64,000 bases of DNA from Stagonosporopsis chrysanthemi (GCA_022560025.1 JAFISE010000008.1:310001-374000), one strand, 5' to 3'. Positions 33,581 to 45,724 are shown, counted from the first letter of the stretch. Notes: generated from the sequence alone by a model not told the origin. Made by a program: numbers and translations.

Positions 33581-34293
33581 GGTAGCTGTCGAAGTGCGTC
33601 TTGTGACGACTCTGAGATTCGAGCTTGGTCTTCGAATACTATATCGCCAAATTCGTAGACTCGGCCGCTGTTCAATCCAGCGCTGAGTAAGTAGGTGAAG
33701 TTGCGAGTGATCCAGATTGAATAATGTCACAGCCACAGTATGTGTAGGGTCAGGCTTAGAAGAGGAGACGCGTACAGTTTCATGCACGCTGACAGCGCTT
33801 CCATGGCTTTCAATAGCCGCACAGAACATGCGCCGTTACGCAATGCAGGCCGAGTACCCGCTTGTCTTTACGATACGATAGGTGTCCGGCATTACTTGGG
33901 CCGCTAAAACCAGGGTGTCAGATCATTGCGGCCAATCAACGGCAATGAGCGGTGTGGCTCTCGCCGTGGCGCTTCCGCTCTTCCGTGGCGCAGTACGAAG
34001 ATTTTGAGCGATCGTTTGGGGGAACAATAGATCCTTAGGTTGACTATAACTCCTACAACAAATTTACTAAATATCTTTGCGCAGACATGTATTGTTTACT
34101 ACTCTCTATCCTCTAGGCTATTTAAGTTGGGTTTTAGCTGTAATCAACAGTAACTGTGCGCGCACTAAAGATTAAGTAAAGGCATAAAGTGAACGAGTCA
34201 AAGAGAATCTATTCGCGTGGTGCTAACTATTAAACAAAGGGAAGAAAAATGTTTATACAAGGAATGAAGTGCTGACTAAACAGTGAACTACAC
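33581..34293. other. Intergenic region with AT-rich island
   Basis: 713 bp between two minus-strand genes. 34021-34290 is clearly more AT-rich than its surroundings and is rich in TA and CA dinucleotides. It may be the catalase 3' UTR or an old repeat degraded by repeat-induced point mutation; I cannot tell which. Confidence 0.4.
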
Positions 34294-36630
34294 TTAGTTA
34301 TCCAGAGGGTAACGATCCAAGAACTTGAAGGTCTTCAGACCCTCAGAGATCTGGTCCACGACAGATGCCGTGCCGTTCGCGCCGAAGGCATAAACACCAG
34401 GTGTACCGGCCTGAACACCAGCAGCGGAGAGGATGTCGCTGCTAGAGCCCACAACACCGACAGGCTTACCCCACTTGTAACCATCTTGCAAGATCTGGAG
34501 AGGGCGACCAGCGGGGAAAAGGGTCGTACGCCAGCTGGCAGTGGCGTTCGAGGTCGAGTTGCTGTTGGCCAGGTTTCCAGAAGCCGCGAAAAGAGAACTG
34601 GCGCTGCCGTCGACGATGATAGCATCGAATTGGACAGCGGAGGTTGCAGAGTAGGTCTGATCAATTCCATCGCCAAGGTGCTCAGCAACAACAGCGAATC
34701 TAACATTGACTTCCTGCAGAGCAGCCCTAAGGCTCGAGGCTGCGTCGCTGCTAGCTGAAGTGGATGTCAAGAAGCCCACCCTCAGTCCATCAATCTTGAG
34801 AAGTGGTGCTTCAGCAACACTGATACCAATTGTGGTGTTGTCGTGGTAGTAGGTGTCGTCAGCTTCAGGTGCAGTCATACCGATCGCCTGGGCGACACGG
34901 ACCGCAACGTCGTGGCTGACGCGGTTGAGTTGAATAAGCACGTTGTTCTTGACCACGTCACTCTTGAGCTGCGCTAATTCAAAGCGCATAGCGTTGATGA
35001 CAAACTGCTGCTCGACTGGCAGAAGCGAGTTGAAAAACAATCTCGGCTGCGACCAGGCATCAGCAAATGTAGAAGACACGGTGCGTACGAGACGTCCACC
35101 AGTGGAGCGGTTGGGAGCGGTGAAGAAGCCGCGGCCCTCCTTCTGAGTTGCTTGCTTCGGCGATCCGGAGTTAAGGGTGTTGGGGCTGTAGGCCGCGGTA
35201 TTGAGCGGGATGTACATCTGACCGGCTCCATCACGCTGGTTGTTGTGAACTGGAACGCGAGGCTGATTGATGGGCAGTTGCTCGAAGTTAGGGCCGTTGT
35301 GACGGTTCAACTGAGTGTCGAGGTAGGAGAACAGGCGTCCCTGCAGCAGAGGGTCTTCCGTGAAGTCGATGCCGCGAACCACGTGACCAACCTGGAACAT
35401 GACTTGCTCAGTCTCGGCAAAGTAGTTACGAGGGTTGCGGTTCAGTGTGAGCTTGCCAAGCGGCGTGAACGGAACAATGTCCTCGGGGACGATCTTGGTA
35501 GGGTCGAGAACATCAAAGCCCCAACGCAGCTGGTCTTCTTCTTCGAAGATCTGAGCCTCGAAGACCCACTCAGGGAAAAGTCCATTCTCAATGCTTTCGA
35601 ACAGGTCCTGACGGTTGTGGTCGGCGTTCATTCCTGCGGTAACCTGGGCCTCTTCCCACAGGAGGGACGCTTTGCCCTGCTGTGTCCTGAACCTGAACTT
35701 GACGAGCTTGGAGGCGCCATCATCAGTAACAAAGCGGAAAGTGTGCACACCCCACCCGTCTGTATGCCTGAAAGAGCGGATAGTACCGTGACCGCTCATA
35801 GCCCAAAACAGTGTATGCATGGTAGAAGCTTGCTGACTGAAGAAATCCCAAGCCTCATCGTGCGCAGTCGCTGCTTGCGGAATCTCGCTATCTGGCCTAG
35901 GCTTGACAGCATGGATCAAGTCGGGGAACTTCATTGCGTCCTGGATGAAGAAAACAGGAATGTTGTTGCCTACAATGTCTAGCGAATAGTCAGTCCTCCG
36001 CGTCACATCAGGTATCTGGATGCATGAGCTTACCAAAGTTTCCCTCATCCGTGTAGAAACGGACGGCAAAACCGTGAACATCGCGCACGGTATCCGCTGA
36101 TCCACGACTGCCAGCAACAGTGGAGAATCGAATGAAGACAGGAGTTTCCTTGTCCGGTGCGCTCAAGAAAGAGGCACCTGTAATGTTAGACCAGTCACCA
36201 AAACTTTGAAAGACACCGTGAGCACCAGCTCCTCGCGCATGGACAGCCCGCTCCGGTACTCTCTCGTGGTCTGCGGACTGGTTAGATTTTGTCATCGCTG
36301 TGGTTTCGCGATAAGCTTACCAAAGTGCATAATCTTCTCACGGAAGACGAAATCTTCTAATAGGGTAGGTCCTCTCTCTCCGGCACTTAGGCTCTCCTGA
36401 TCTTCGATGGGTGTTCCGGTGTTGGAAGTCATGTAGACATCGGTGTCATTGACTTCATACTGAGCCATGAACTCATCGGTGTTTGAAGGTACGCCGTAGG
36501 AGCCATCCGCTCGCTTGACCTGAGCATGACCAGCAGGAACATCGCGAGTATCGGCATCCATGAAAGGGCATGCCGCCTGAGCGACATGAGCGTAGGCAGC
36601 AAGTGCTGCAATGAGTCCAGACTTGACCAT
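34294..36630 (-). CDS. catB: Secreted large-subunit catalase (CatB-type)
   Basis: Heme catalase that dismutates H2O2, of the large-subunit clade. Minus-strand exons 36630-36321, 36270-36034 and 35978-34294, 743 aa. Introns are 50 and 55 nt; junctions give MHFDHERVPERAVHARG and EGNFDIVGNNIPVFFIQ. The first ~19 residues (MVKSGLIAALAAYAHVAQA) form a signal peptide, followed by a short propeptide with KR at ~40. The distal His (AVHARG), distal Asn (VGNNIP) and proximal heme-ligand Tyr (GRLFSYLDTQ) are intact. The C-terminal ~150 residues form the extra flavodoxin/GATase-like domain of large catalases (LRVGFLTSTSASS, FDAIIVDGSA). Several N-glycosylation sites fit secretion. The start at 36630 is set by the signal peptide. 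Regulation cannot be read reliably from the 5' region. Confidence 0.95.
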
Positions 36631-39279
36631 GTTGGTGGTTGTGGATTGAGTTACACACAGAACGAGATGCCAACGAAAAGCACGAAGACGGATTGCTTTA
36701 TACAACCACGCGTCCAAGCCGTGGGAAGTAAGTCATCGGTCGACCCACATGGTATGGCAAGCTGCCAACCCTGGTAGTCTGTGCTCGGTCGTCTCTTGCT
36801 CACGATTGCGCGGTCCCTGATTTGATCATCTGGCCGTTCTAGAGACTATAGACAGGATGGGGTAACTCGCCGGACCCACTTGTGGAAGATTAGGTTCGTG
36901 CACGAAAACGGCCGCGTTGCTACAGGGATATTGTGAGCTGCGCCAAGGCGTCGTACGTTGATCAAAGGGAGTAGGACGCGTGCTGCATACGGATGAGGTG
37001 CCAACGGTATCCTTGAAACCGGCAATCCGACCGGTTGGAAACATTCATCTAGGCGATCCACTGACAGGGCTTCTTGGTAGCGTTCGACGACCGATTTCCT
37101 GCATGCTGGAGGCTGCATACCTATGCGTCTTTGAATAGTGACATGTGCCGGCTCTAACTCCGTGCGCGAGTAGGACCGCAGCCGCCCGACAAGGCTACTA
37201 TAAGTGATTAGAGGTGATACTAAGTATGTGACCAGGCAAGCACATGTATTAGTTTGACCTGAACCTCCTTCTCAATCATACGGACCGGCGAAGCCACAGC
37301 CAAGGGTGCTGTCTGACCGAGTCGTACTCTCGAATGCGACCATAATTCCGCCGCTCGAAGGTCAACATGACGCAAGACTGCTGTAAGGCTAGCATGCTTG
37401 TCCAGTGGAACGCATTGGATTGGCAGGAGGTCGTGCTCAAGCCATCCGGATACAGGTCACGGTAGTACACTTTCGCGCCTATCCGTCTTGGCCAACATTG
37501 AAGAAACATGCGATTCCAGGATGGAGAAGTCTCTCGTTCATTGGGAGCTGTTGTGGCCCAGAAGCTCGGGTGTTAGTAATGCGCATTCGTTGATGGACTC
37601 TCGAAAGCCAAATGAGCGGACAACGTCATCGTCAAATCCTGGGCAGCCCTGTAGTGCCACCATTCGGCTCCCACGCTACGGCACGAAAGGAATGTTTCTG
37701 TGGGGCAGCAAGGATACCAGTTGTTGTCAATGAATCCACCACAGTTGGCAAAGGCCGGTTCCCCACACCCCTTTTCAAGCGCCTACAGGAGGGAACCACA
37801 GCCAAGTGTCACTTGAGCAATTTGGGGTTTGGAGTCCAGATGACAGGCGAGACCGCAGGTGTCGCGTTGATTAAGGTCTCGGTATTACAGCAACAAAGCA
37901 TGGATATGATTCCAGGATGGTGGCACAAAGCTCTTGCCTAAAGCTTCTTGGGACGAAAAGGAAAGCAGGCAAATGATCCGCGGAGGCAAAGATCGTCAGG
38001 AGTGGCTAGCTCAGATGGGTTTAGTATGGGCCCCATCAATCTGTTGCACCACATGCCTGCAGGACATGGAACCTTCACAAAGATCCACCACAGTAAGCAA
38101 CATCGGTCTCGACTTCTAAATTTTCGGCAAACTGAGTGAGTGTCACATCAGCCAGAGGCTCTATCACGATCACCACGAGCTATTTGACTGTCAACGGAGC
38201 TCCAAAACTTGGTGCTCCCAAATCTCAACTACCCATTTTCATTATCCGTGGTGACTCGCAATTCCTAAAGCATCCACCGTGTGCTACGTAAGAGCCCATT
38301 CTAGGTGTTTATCATTATACAGACAAGGCTTGAATCTTGCGAGATGAACAATCGGCTTTCTCGTAAGAAGTAAATTCGAGGTTAGCGCAGGATTTCCAAC
38401 ACTGAGGTCAGTCATGCCAGAAGGTAAGTGGCTGCTGCGCCCGATATAGTCAAGGGCAATGATATTCGTAAAGGACAAGAACGTCCAGCCCAAGCGAGTG
38501 ATTGAGTGTATCAAGATTGCTGTGTGCGAGCGAGGCGTAACAACGCGTGGCAGGTAAGCTCACATGTCTTGTTTTCGCCAGGTGAAATCATTTAGGCTGT
38601 CTCAAACCAGCATTCTGCTTGTTGTCGCATGAGCTGAGTAGAGTAATACACATCCACTAACAAGCTTACCTATAGAGATACACAAACAACACCGAGACAT
38701 GTGCTTATCTGTCGTCGTCGCCCTAGCACTTAGTTAAATTTGACCGTCTGAAACAGGGCCGCCTGGAATAGCGCTCGATTACTGATGTGCAGCCAAGCTG
38801 TCGAAACACACTCCGGCACGAGCCGAGGCCCCGAGGCCCCAAGGGGGAAGCTGGGTGATCTGAAAGCTAGGGGATCCCCATCACGTCCTCTCACGCACGT
38901 GCGTTTTGAGAGAATTCAAAGTATTTGAGATGACAAGGTCTAGGCATTGGGTTCGTGGATGCGGCGGAAACTATGTACGTTGGCATTAAACCATGGCGTG
39001 TGGCTAGTGAAGCGCAGCTTCCGGCGTGCTATGACATCACCGACGCTCTTGCACAACTTCCTGGACGACCGATCCCCGCTTTGAAACCTCACCCAGACCC
39101 ATTGTCTGACCCCAGCATCACCAAGAGCAGAGCTTCGAGTGTTTCAGGTACCCGGTATTGTCTCTCGGAAAGGTAAATCGCAAGCCCTATCGCACGGTGC
39201 AATCTCTCAGCAGCATGGCTAACCAGGATGAGGAGTAGCACAACGATTACGAAGGATTGTCAAAGCAAAATACCCCAAG
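36631..39279. other. Long divergent intergenic region (catalase / PIL1)
   Basis: 2.65 kb between the catalase start (-) and the PIL1 start (+). Open frames are short (at most ~110 codons) and unconvincing. Near PIL1 there is a doubled cgaggccc octamer (38824-38840), C/G-rich blocks resembling stress-response (CCCCT/AGGGG) elements (38841-38847, 38870-38879) and a 12-bp palindrome with CACGTG (38893-38904). No transposon is recognisable. Confidence 0.45.
38893..38904. promoter_or_regulatory. Perfect 12-bp palindrome with CACGTG core
   Basis: acgcacgtgcgt is its own reverse complement and is centred on a bHLH-type E-box. It lies ~380 bp upstream of the PIL1 start. Use as a binding site is inference. 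Confidence 0.4.
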
Positions 39280-40591
39280 ATGTGAGTTTCTCCATGTGGA
39301 GTGTACATGGCATTCGCGGTCCCTGCCCCCGTTCATCCGCATCCGTCCGGCGCTCCATTCGATTTGGTCGGGCGTACCTCATAGCAATGGATACAGCATG
39401 TCTGGGGCTATTCGGAGATAGCAGAATCTACTCTGAAGATACAATCGCTGACTATGAAACCTGCGCAGGAATCGATCACTTTCCGTTCGGTCGAAGAAGG
39501 CCGGCTCTAGCGTCTCCGAAAAGCAGCCGTCAAAGCACCGCTTCACCATGGCATCTTTGCGCGGCACACAGCAGCCTGAGCTTTCGAAGAAGCTGTACAA
39601 GATCATCAAGACTGAGAATCATGTTATCGGCGCTCATGAAGCCGCGGCTCGTGAACAAGTCAGTGTTGCAAGGCAACTCTCCGAATGGGGCGAAGCAACG
39701 GAAGATGAGACCATTTCAGAGGTGTCAGACAAGCTCGGCGTCCTCATGGCAGAGATCGCCGAACAGGAGGATCTGTATGCCCAGGCTTTGGAAGACTACC
39801 GAGGTATTCTCAAGCAGATTCGCAACACTGAGAGCTCAGTGCAGCCCAGCCGCGACCACAAGGCCAAGGTCAGGCACAGAATATATTCGGCGGCGCCATT
39901 TATTAACAATAAATATAGATATCAGACGAGATTGCCAAGTTGAAATACAAGGAGCCTCAAAGCACCAAGATTGTCCAGCTTGAACAGGAGCTTGTCCGCG
40001 CCGAAGCCCAGAGCTTGGTTGCTGAGGCACAGTTGACCAACATTGTACGATGCCGAAAGTGCTTGCCGTTGGAGTTAATGTGCTAACGCTGTGCAGACTC
40101 GCCAGAAGTTTAAGGAGGCATACGACCAGTACTTTGCAGCAACAATCGAGCGTGCTGAGAAGCAGACCATTCTGGCCAAGCATGCGCGTCGTCTTGTGAA
40201 CCTCGTCGACGATACACCAGTCGTTCCTGGAGACTTGCACCCTCCTTTTGCAGGTGCAGAAGACGCGAGACAGGTGCTCAACGACGCTGAAGATGACCTC
40301 CGCAACTACGAGTTGCATGTAGAGCCAATTCACTCCAACGCTGGCAACTTGGGCGTAGGAGCCATGCCTGGAGCGCCCGCAGCCAGTACCGCGCCAGTGC
40401 AGAACGCAACACCATACCCGGACACAGTCGGTACAAGCGAAGATGGCCGTTACGCTGAGTCAAGCGTGCAGGGCACCGATGTTGGAAGCCAGCCTCCATA
40501 CCCTGTATCAGAAGCGGAGAGGCTGGAGCAGCAGCAGGCGACTGCGCAGGCCACTCTGCCTCAGCAGACCCAGACTCAGCACGTTGCTTGA
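39280..40591 (+). CDS. PIL1: Eisosome core protein Pil1/Lsp1 with intron-split start codon
   Basis: BAR-domain protein that builds eisosomes, the furrow-like plasma-membrane domains. Exons 39280-39281, 39469-39868, 39919-40044 and 40097-40591, 340 aa. The family N-terminus (MNRSLSVRSKK…) is only reached if the ATG is assembled as AT|G: AAGAT|GTGAGT at 39282 and CTGAC…GCGCAG ending at 39468 (187-nt intron). The in-frame stop just upstream of 39469 excludes an unspliced start there. A downstream ATG at 39548 would lose 27 residues. Other junctions give SVQPSRDHKAK-ISDEIAKLKYKEP and AQLTNI-TRQKF. The Pil1 core runs to ~235; the rest is Ala/Pro/Gln-rich and disordered. ATGs at 39215 and 39228 would create uORFs if the transcript starts upstream of them; the latter would overlap the true start after splicing. 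Confidence 0.88.
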
Positions 40592-41046
40592 TTTTAGATG
40601 CGGGAGTCAAACTATCTCATATTGTATTTTTGAGGACCGCACTGCCAGTATATTAGTTTGGAAGCACTGCCCGCGCTTGTAATGGCCATTGGGCCAATTA
40701 ATGTCTATCTGTGGTTTATCTTGAATGATACCTCGTTACGTTTTTGTGATGGCTGTGCTCGAAGTGATCGTTGCTGCCTGGCGAAATGTTGGCACGAGAG
40801 CAGACTCGACCGCAAGGTGTCCATTCGGCAGCCATGTGGTGTACTTAAGGTGCGTCCAGAGCTGTGCGGGTGGGTTTGGCGGGGACTTGCTAGCGCGGAA
40901 TGTGCGGCGACCAAGAAGACACATAGAGCTCACCGTCACTTCTATATCTGAGCGGCCTCGATCACATCCCGCACACGTCAACGTCCGCGTCCACGACCCA
41001 ACACCGCCCGAACCCCCGCCGCTCTCGAGACACCGCCACTGCAACC
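40592..41046. other. PIL1-SEC24 intergenic region
   Basis: 455 bp between two co-directional genes. AT-rich at the left (PIL1 3' flank), GC-rich at the right (SEC24 leader, Pro-codon-like CCGCC runs). Nothing else seen. Confidence 0.45.
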
Positions 41047-43797
41047 ATGGCGGATCGCAAGAAGAGGGACAGATATGCGGGCCCCGCGTACGAGTTCGGA
41101 GCCAATGCTGCTCTGAATACTGGCGGAGCTGCCCCCCCTCAGCCAGCGGCTCCCAGCTACGGCGCTGCTACACCTGGCTATGGCGCTCCCGCACAGGGCT
41201 ATGGTGCGCCAGCGCAAGGATACGGCCAGCCAGCACAGGGCTACGGCCAGCCCGCATACGGCCAGCCTCCTGCCTCGGACCCCAACGCGCTGGGCCAGCA
41301 GTTTGGACAGATGAACCTGGGGCCCCAGCAGGGCCAGGCTGCGCCGCAGATGCAGCAGCAGGCTACCGCTGCCTCGCAGAACCAATTGTTCCCCTCCGAC
41401 CTGATCGCTCAGCCCTTCCACGTCTCCGAGCTGTACAGCCCCCCACCGCCCATCAACCTCCCTGCCAACGCGGCCGCAACCCCCTCCGAATTCGCAAACG
41501 AGTCGAGCAAGTACCTGCGCTGTACTTTGAATACCATCCCCACGAACCACTCGCTGCTGAAGAAGAGCAAGTTGCCGTTTGCGCTGGTCATCAGCCCTTA
41601 CGCCAGCTTGCACGATTCAGAGGACCCTGTGCCAGTCGTTCACGACCAGGTCATCAGCCGTTGCCGACGATGCCGAGCATACATCAATCCCTTCGTTTCC
41701 TTCCTCGACCATGGACACAGATGGAGGTGCAACATGTGCAACTTGACCAACGATGTCCCCCAGGCCTTCGACTGGGACGCAGCACAACAGAAGAGCGTCG
41801 ACAGGTGGCAGCGCCCTGAACTCAATTATGCTGTCACCGAATTTGTTGCGCCACAGGAGTACATGGTTCGACCGCCACAGCCGCTATGCTACTACATTCT
41901 GCTGGACTGCACTCAGGCGTCCGTGAACAGCGGCCTCCTCGCCGTCATTTCGCGCGTCATCAAGGAGGCACTGGAGAGAATACCGAACGCAGACGGCAGG
42001 ACGCGCATTGGATTCATGGCTGTGGATTCCAGCCTGCATTTCTTCTCCATCCCTCCGGATGGCAGCGAGAACAACGATGCTCATCAGCTCGTTGTTTCTG
42101 ATCTGGACGAGCCATACCTGCCCATGCCCACAGACTTGCTTGTCAGCCTGAGTCAATGCCGCAACAATATCGAGAACTTCCTCGATCGCCTTCCTGCCAT
42201 GTTCCAAAACACGCACGTTCCTGGATTTGCCCTCGGCTCGGCTCTTCGATCTGCGCACAAGCTGATATCTCCCCTTGGAGGCAAGATCACGGTCGTGGGC
42301 GCTTCGCTTCCCAACGTCGGATACGCCGCGCTGAGCCCGAGAGAAGACAAGTCTTTGCTGGGCACAGGAAAGGAGGGCAGCCTGTTGCAACCCGCGCATA
42401 ACTGGTACAAGGCATTCGCCGTCGAATGCTCCAAGAACCAAGTCTCAGTCGACATGTTTCTCTTCTCGTCTCAATATCAGGATGTTGCGACTCTCAGCAA
42501 CCTACCGCGCTTCACAGCAGGTCAGACATACTTCTACCCTGGATGGAATGCTGCTAGGCAAGAGGACGTTGTCAAGATTGCCAAGGAGTTCTCCGACTAC
42601 TTGTCTGCTGAAATCGGTCTTGAGGCGGTCCTACGAGTGCGCGCCACGACTGGCTTGAGGATGTCTGCGTTCTACGGAAACTTCTTCAACCGTTCTTCTG
42701 ATCTTTGCGCTTTCCCAGCCTATCCGAGAGACCAGGCTGTAGTGATCGAAGTTGCCATCGACGAGACCATAAGCAAGCCCTTCGCTTGTCTTCAGGCTGC
42801 TGTTCTTCACACCACATCGAGTGGTCAGCGCCGTATCAGGGTTCTCACACTCGCCGTGCCTACTACAGAAAACCTTGCCAACGTTTATGCATCAGCTGAC
42901 GCTCAAGCCATCACTACATATTTCACGCACAAGGCTGCGGAGCGTGCTTTGTCAAGCGGCCTTGATGCTGCCCGCGATGCTTTGCAGGGCAAGATCATTG
43001 AGATTTTGCAGACATATAGGAAAGAATTGGCGGGTGGCAGCATGGGAGGTGGTGGCCTTCAGCTACCCCAGAATCTGCGTGCTCTACCAATTCTGTTCTT
43101 GGGTCTAATCAAGAACGTTGGTCTCCGCAAGAGTGCACAAATACCCTCTGATCTTCGCTCTGCTGCTCTCGACCTTTTGTCGACATTGCCTCTGCGCCTG
43201 CTGGTTCAGTACATCTACCCAGCCTTCTATAGTCTCCACGTAAGTACGCAGCCTCACATTCGATGTACCAGCTAACGGTCGTAGGACATGCCTGATGATG
43301 CTGGTATCCCTGATCCCACCACTGGCCAGATCACAATGCCTCCTCTGTTGAATCTCACATCACAGTCTATCGTGCCCTATGGCTTGTACCTACTTGACGA
43401 CGGTGTGAACCAGTTCCTCTGGGTCGGTCGCGATACCGTCCCGGCTTTGCTGGGTGATGTCTTCGGTGTCGAGGACCGCACACAGTTGAAGCAGGGCAAG
43501 GCATCCCTGCCCGTCATAGACAACGACTTCAACGAGCGCGTACGAGCCGTCGTTGACAAATCAGGAGATCACAAGAGTAAGGGTGTTGGAAGTATCGTTC
43601 AGCCTTCGCTGTATATCATTAAAGAGGACGGCGAGCCCAGCTTGAAGCTCTGGGCACAGACACTACTGGTCGAGGACCGCGCTGACCAGGGCGAGAGCAT
43701 TGTCCAGTGGATAAGCAAGCTGAGAGAGAAGGTATGTTTAACAAGCCTAGACACTTTGTAGCAACTACTAACACTATGCTTCTAGGTTGTTCAGTAG
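41047..43797 (+). CDS. SEC24: COPII coat cargo adaptor Sec24
   Basis: Binds cargo export signals and pairs with Sec23 at ER exit sites. Exons 41047-43239, 43285-43731 and 43786-43797, 883 aa. Intron 1 is 45 nt (GTAAGT, CTAAC, GTAG), intron 2 is 54 nt (GTATGT, CTAAC, CTAG). The last exon encodes only V-V-Q and the stop. N-terminal ~110 residues are Gly/Tyr/Gln/Pro-rich with tandem GYG-PAQ units. The zinc finger is at ~207-235 (CRRCRAYINPF…CNMCNL), followed by the Sec23/24 trunk, beta-sandwich, helical and gelsolin domains (SIVPYGLYLLDDGVNQFLWVG). Length is near the usual ~900 aa. Ends 225 bp from the convergent acyl-CoA ligase. Confidence 0.96.
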
Positions 43798-44022
43798 ACG
43801 TATTTACAACATTTTGTCAAGATGTAGCTTGTAATAACTCAGGAGGGCGCAGGGGAGTTGGAAGTCGTGATCGACTTGACTGGTGGGAGATTGCCATAAA
43901 CACAGTTGTAGAGCACCAACTAACGGTACGCTCACAATGAACACATTTCAAAAACAACCTCGAGGACTTGCCTTTCTGAAGTGACAGCGCGCTTAAACAC
44001 ACAACACAGACAAACCTTCCCT

Positions 44023-45724
44023 CTACAGTCTAGCCTGGCTCGTGATCCCAAGTGGCACATCATCTTTAGCCCGTTCCTTCAACAACCTCCTAAGGATCTT
44101 TCCACTCGCACTCTTCGGCACCTCGGCCACGAATACTACTCCACCTCTCAGTCGCTTATGATTCGCAACCTTGGCTCCAATCCAGTCTACGATGGCCTTC
44201 GCCTCTCTCTCTCCCGGCTCCCCCTTCCCCTTCGCAGCAACGACGTACGCCCGCGGCACTTCAGTGTGCATGTGCTCATCCTGCACGCCAATAACAGCAA
44301 CGTCCTCCACTCCCTCGTTGTCCATCAGCTTCCCCTCGAGCTCCGCCGGCGCAACCTGGAAGCCCTTGTACTTGATGAGCTCCTTGACGCGGTCGGTGAT
44401 GTAGAAGTTATGGTGCTCGTCCTGGAATCCGATGTCGCCGGTCTTGAAGTAGCCGTCTGAGGTGATGGAGTCTGCGGTCGCGGTTTCGTTCTTCCAGTAC
44501 CCTTTGAAGACGTTGGGGCCCGAGAGCCACAGTTCGCCTACTTCGCCGGGACCCAGTTCGGAGCCCGAGCTGGACATATACTTGGCCTGCATGTTGGGGA
44601 ACATTTTGCCGACGCTGCCGACCGACGTGTACCATTCGTCCCAGGGCTGAGAAAGTCAGTGTTCTGAAGAAGCAAGATGGTTAGGAGAAGGGTACCTGAG
44701 TGTGCGTCATGGGACTTGTCTCACTGAGTCCGTACGCCTGGTTGATCTTGATCCCCAACCGCTTATGCACGGCGTCAACCAGCTCCTTGGTGAGCGGTGC
44801 CGCACCACTCGTCATCATCTTGATCGACGACAAATCATACTTATCCACCATCTTATCCCTCGCGAGCCTAACAATAACGGGGGGTGCCACGTAAACAAAC
44901 GTAATACGGTGTTCTTGCACCGTGCGCAGAAAAAGCTCCATATCAAACGCCGGCATAACCACGAGTTCTATCCCCCGATGCAGCATCTGATGCACCAGCC
45001 CCGTCAGGCCGTAGATATGGAAGAACGGCAAGACACCCAGAAACTTGTCATCTTGGGAAGAGTACCAGCGCCCCACAGACCCCTTGATCTGCAGCAGATC
45101 GGCCACGATGTTGCGATGCGTGAGCATAACGCCCTTGGGCAGCCCCGTCGTGCCACTCGAGTACGCAAGGAACGCTAGATCCCCGGGGTTCGCTTTCTTG
45201 CGGCGGTACCGCAGCGCGCCGGACGTCTTGCGGATATTGGTCCAGTGCTTGACGCGGTGCGAGTCATCCTTTTCCTCGCCGAGCAGAATCACTCGGTCGT
45301 CGGGGATGCCCACCTTCCTGGCCGCCTGCAGCGCCGTCGTCAGAAACGCCTTGGTGGTGGCCAGCGCCCGGGCCCCGGAGTTCTCGAGCTGGTACGCCAG
45401 CTCGTCGGCTGAGTAGCCCGGGTTGGCGGGCGTGACGATGCCGCCGGCGAAGAAGACGCCGTAGATGAGCGGCGGCACGTCGATGTCGTTTGGCGTGTAG
45501 AGCGCGAGGACGTCGTTGCGCTGCCAGTCCCACAGGTTGCAGAGGCCCTCGCCAAACGCGGTTGCGTGGGTTTTGACATCGGCGAAGGTGTAGTTGCGGG
45601 GTGAGTTGGCGGCGCGGTAGAGGACTTTGGTGTCGGGGAAGTCGCGGTCCTTGCGGTCGAAGATCAGGCCCCAGAGATCCACGTCTGGTATTTCTACATC
45701 TGGGAATGGCGACTTGGATGGCAT
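44023..45724 (-). CDS. 4-coumarate-CoA ligase-like acyl-CoA ligase, peroxisomal (copy 2)
   Basis: ANL-family CoA ligase. Minus-strand exons 45724-44696 and 44646-44023, 550 aa; the 49-nt intron has a GTACCC donor, CTGAC branch and TCTCAG acceptor and joins MTHTQ to PWDEWYTSVGSVGKM. Motifs: LAYSSGTTGLPKGVMLTH (P-loop), YGLSETSPMTH, GYFKTGDIG, and PKSASGKILRRLL with the catalytic Lys. C-terminus ARL matches PTS1. It shares domain order and tail with the protein at 24006-25791 but differs widely in sequence and lacks that gene's short first exon, so this is an older duplication or two family members rather than a recent copy. Substrate unknown. Confidence 0.93.

Noticed and set aside
36631..39279. 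Transposon remnant in the long catalase-PIL1 gap
   Set aside because: No terminal repeats, no reverse transcriptase or transposase fragments in any frame, and no clear RIP-like composition.
39228..39983. 251-codon frame overlapping PIL1
   Set aside because: It is a shadow frame; the conserved Pil1 protein is read in another frame with introns.
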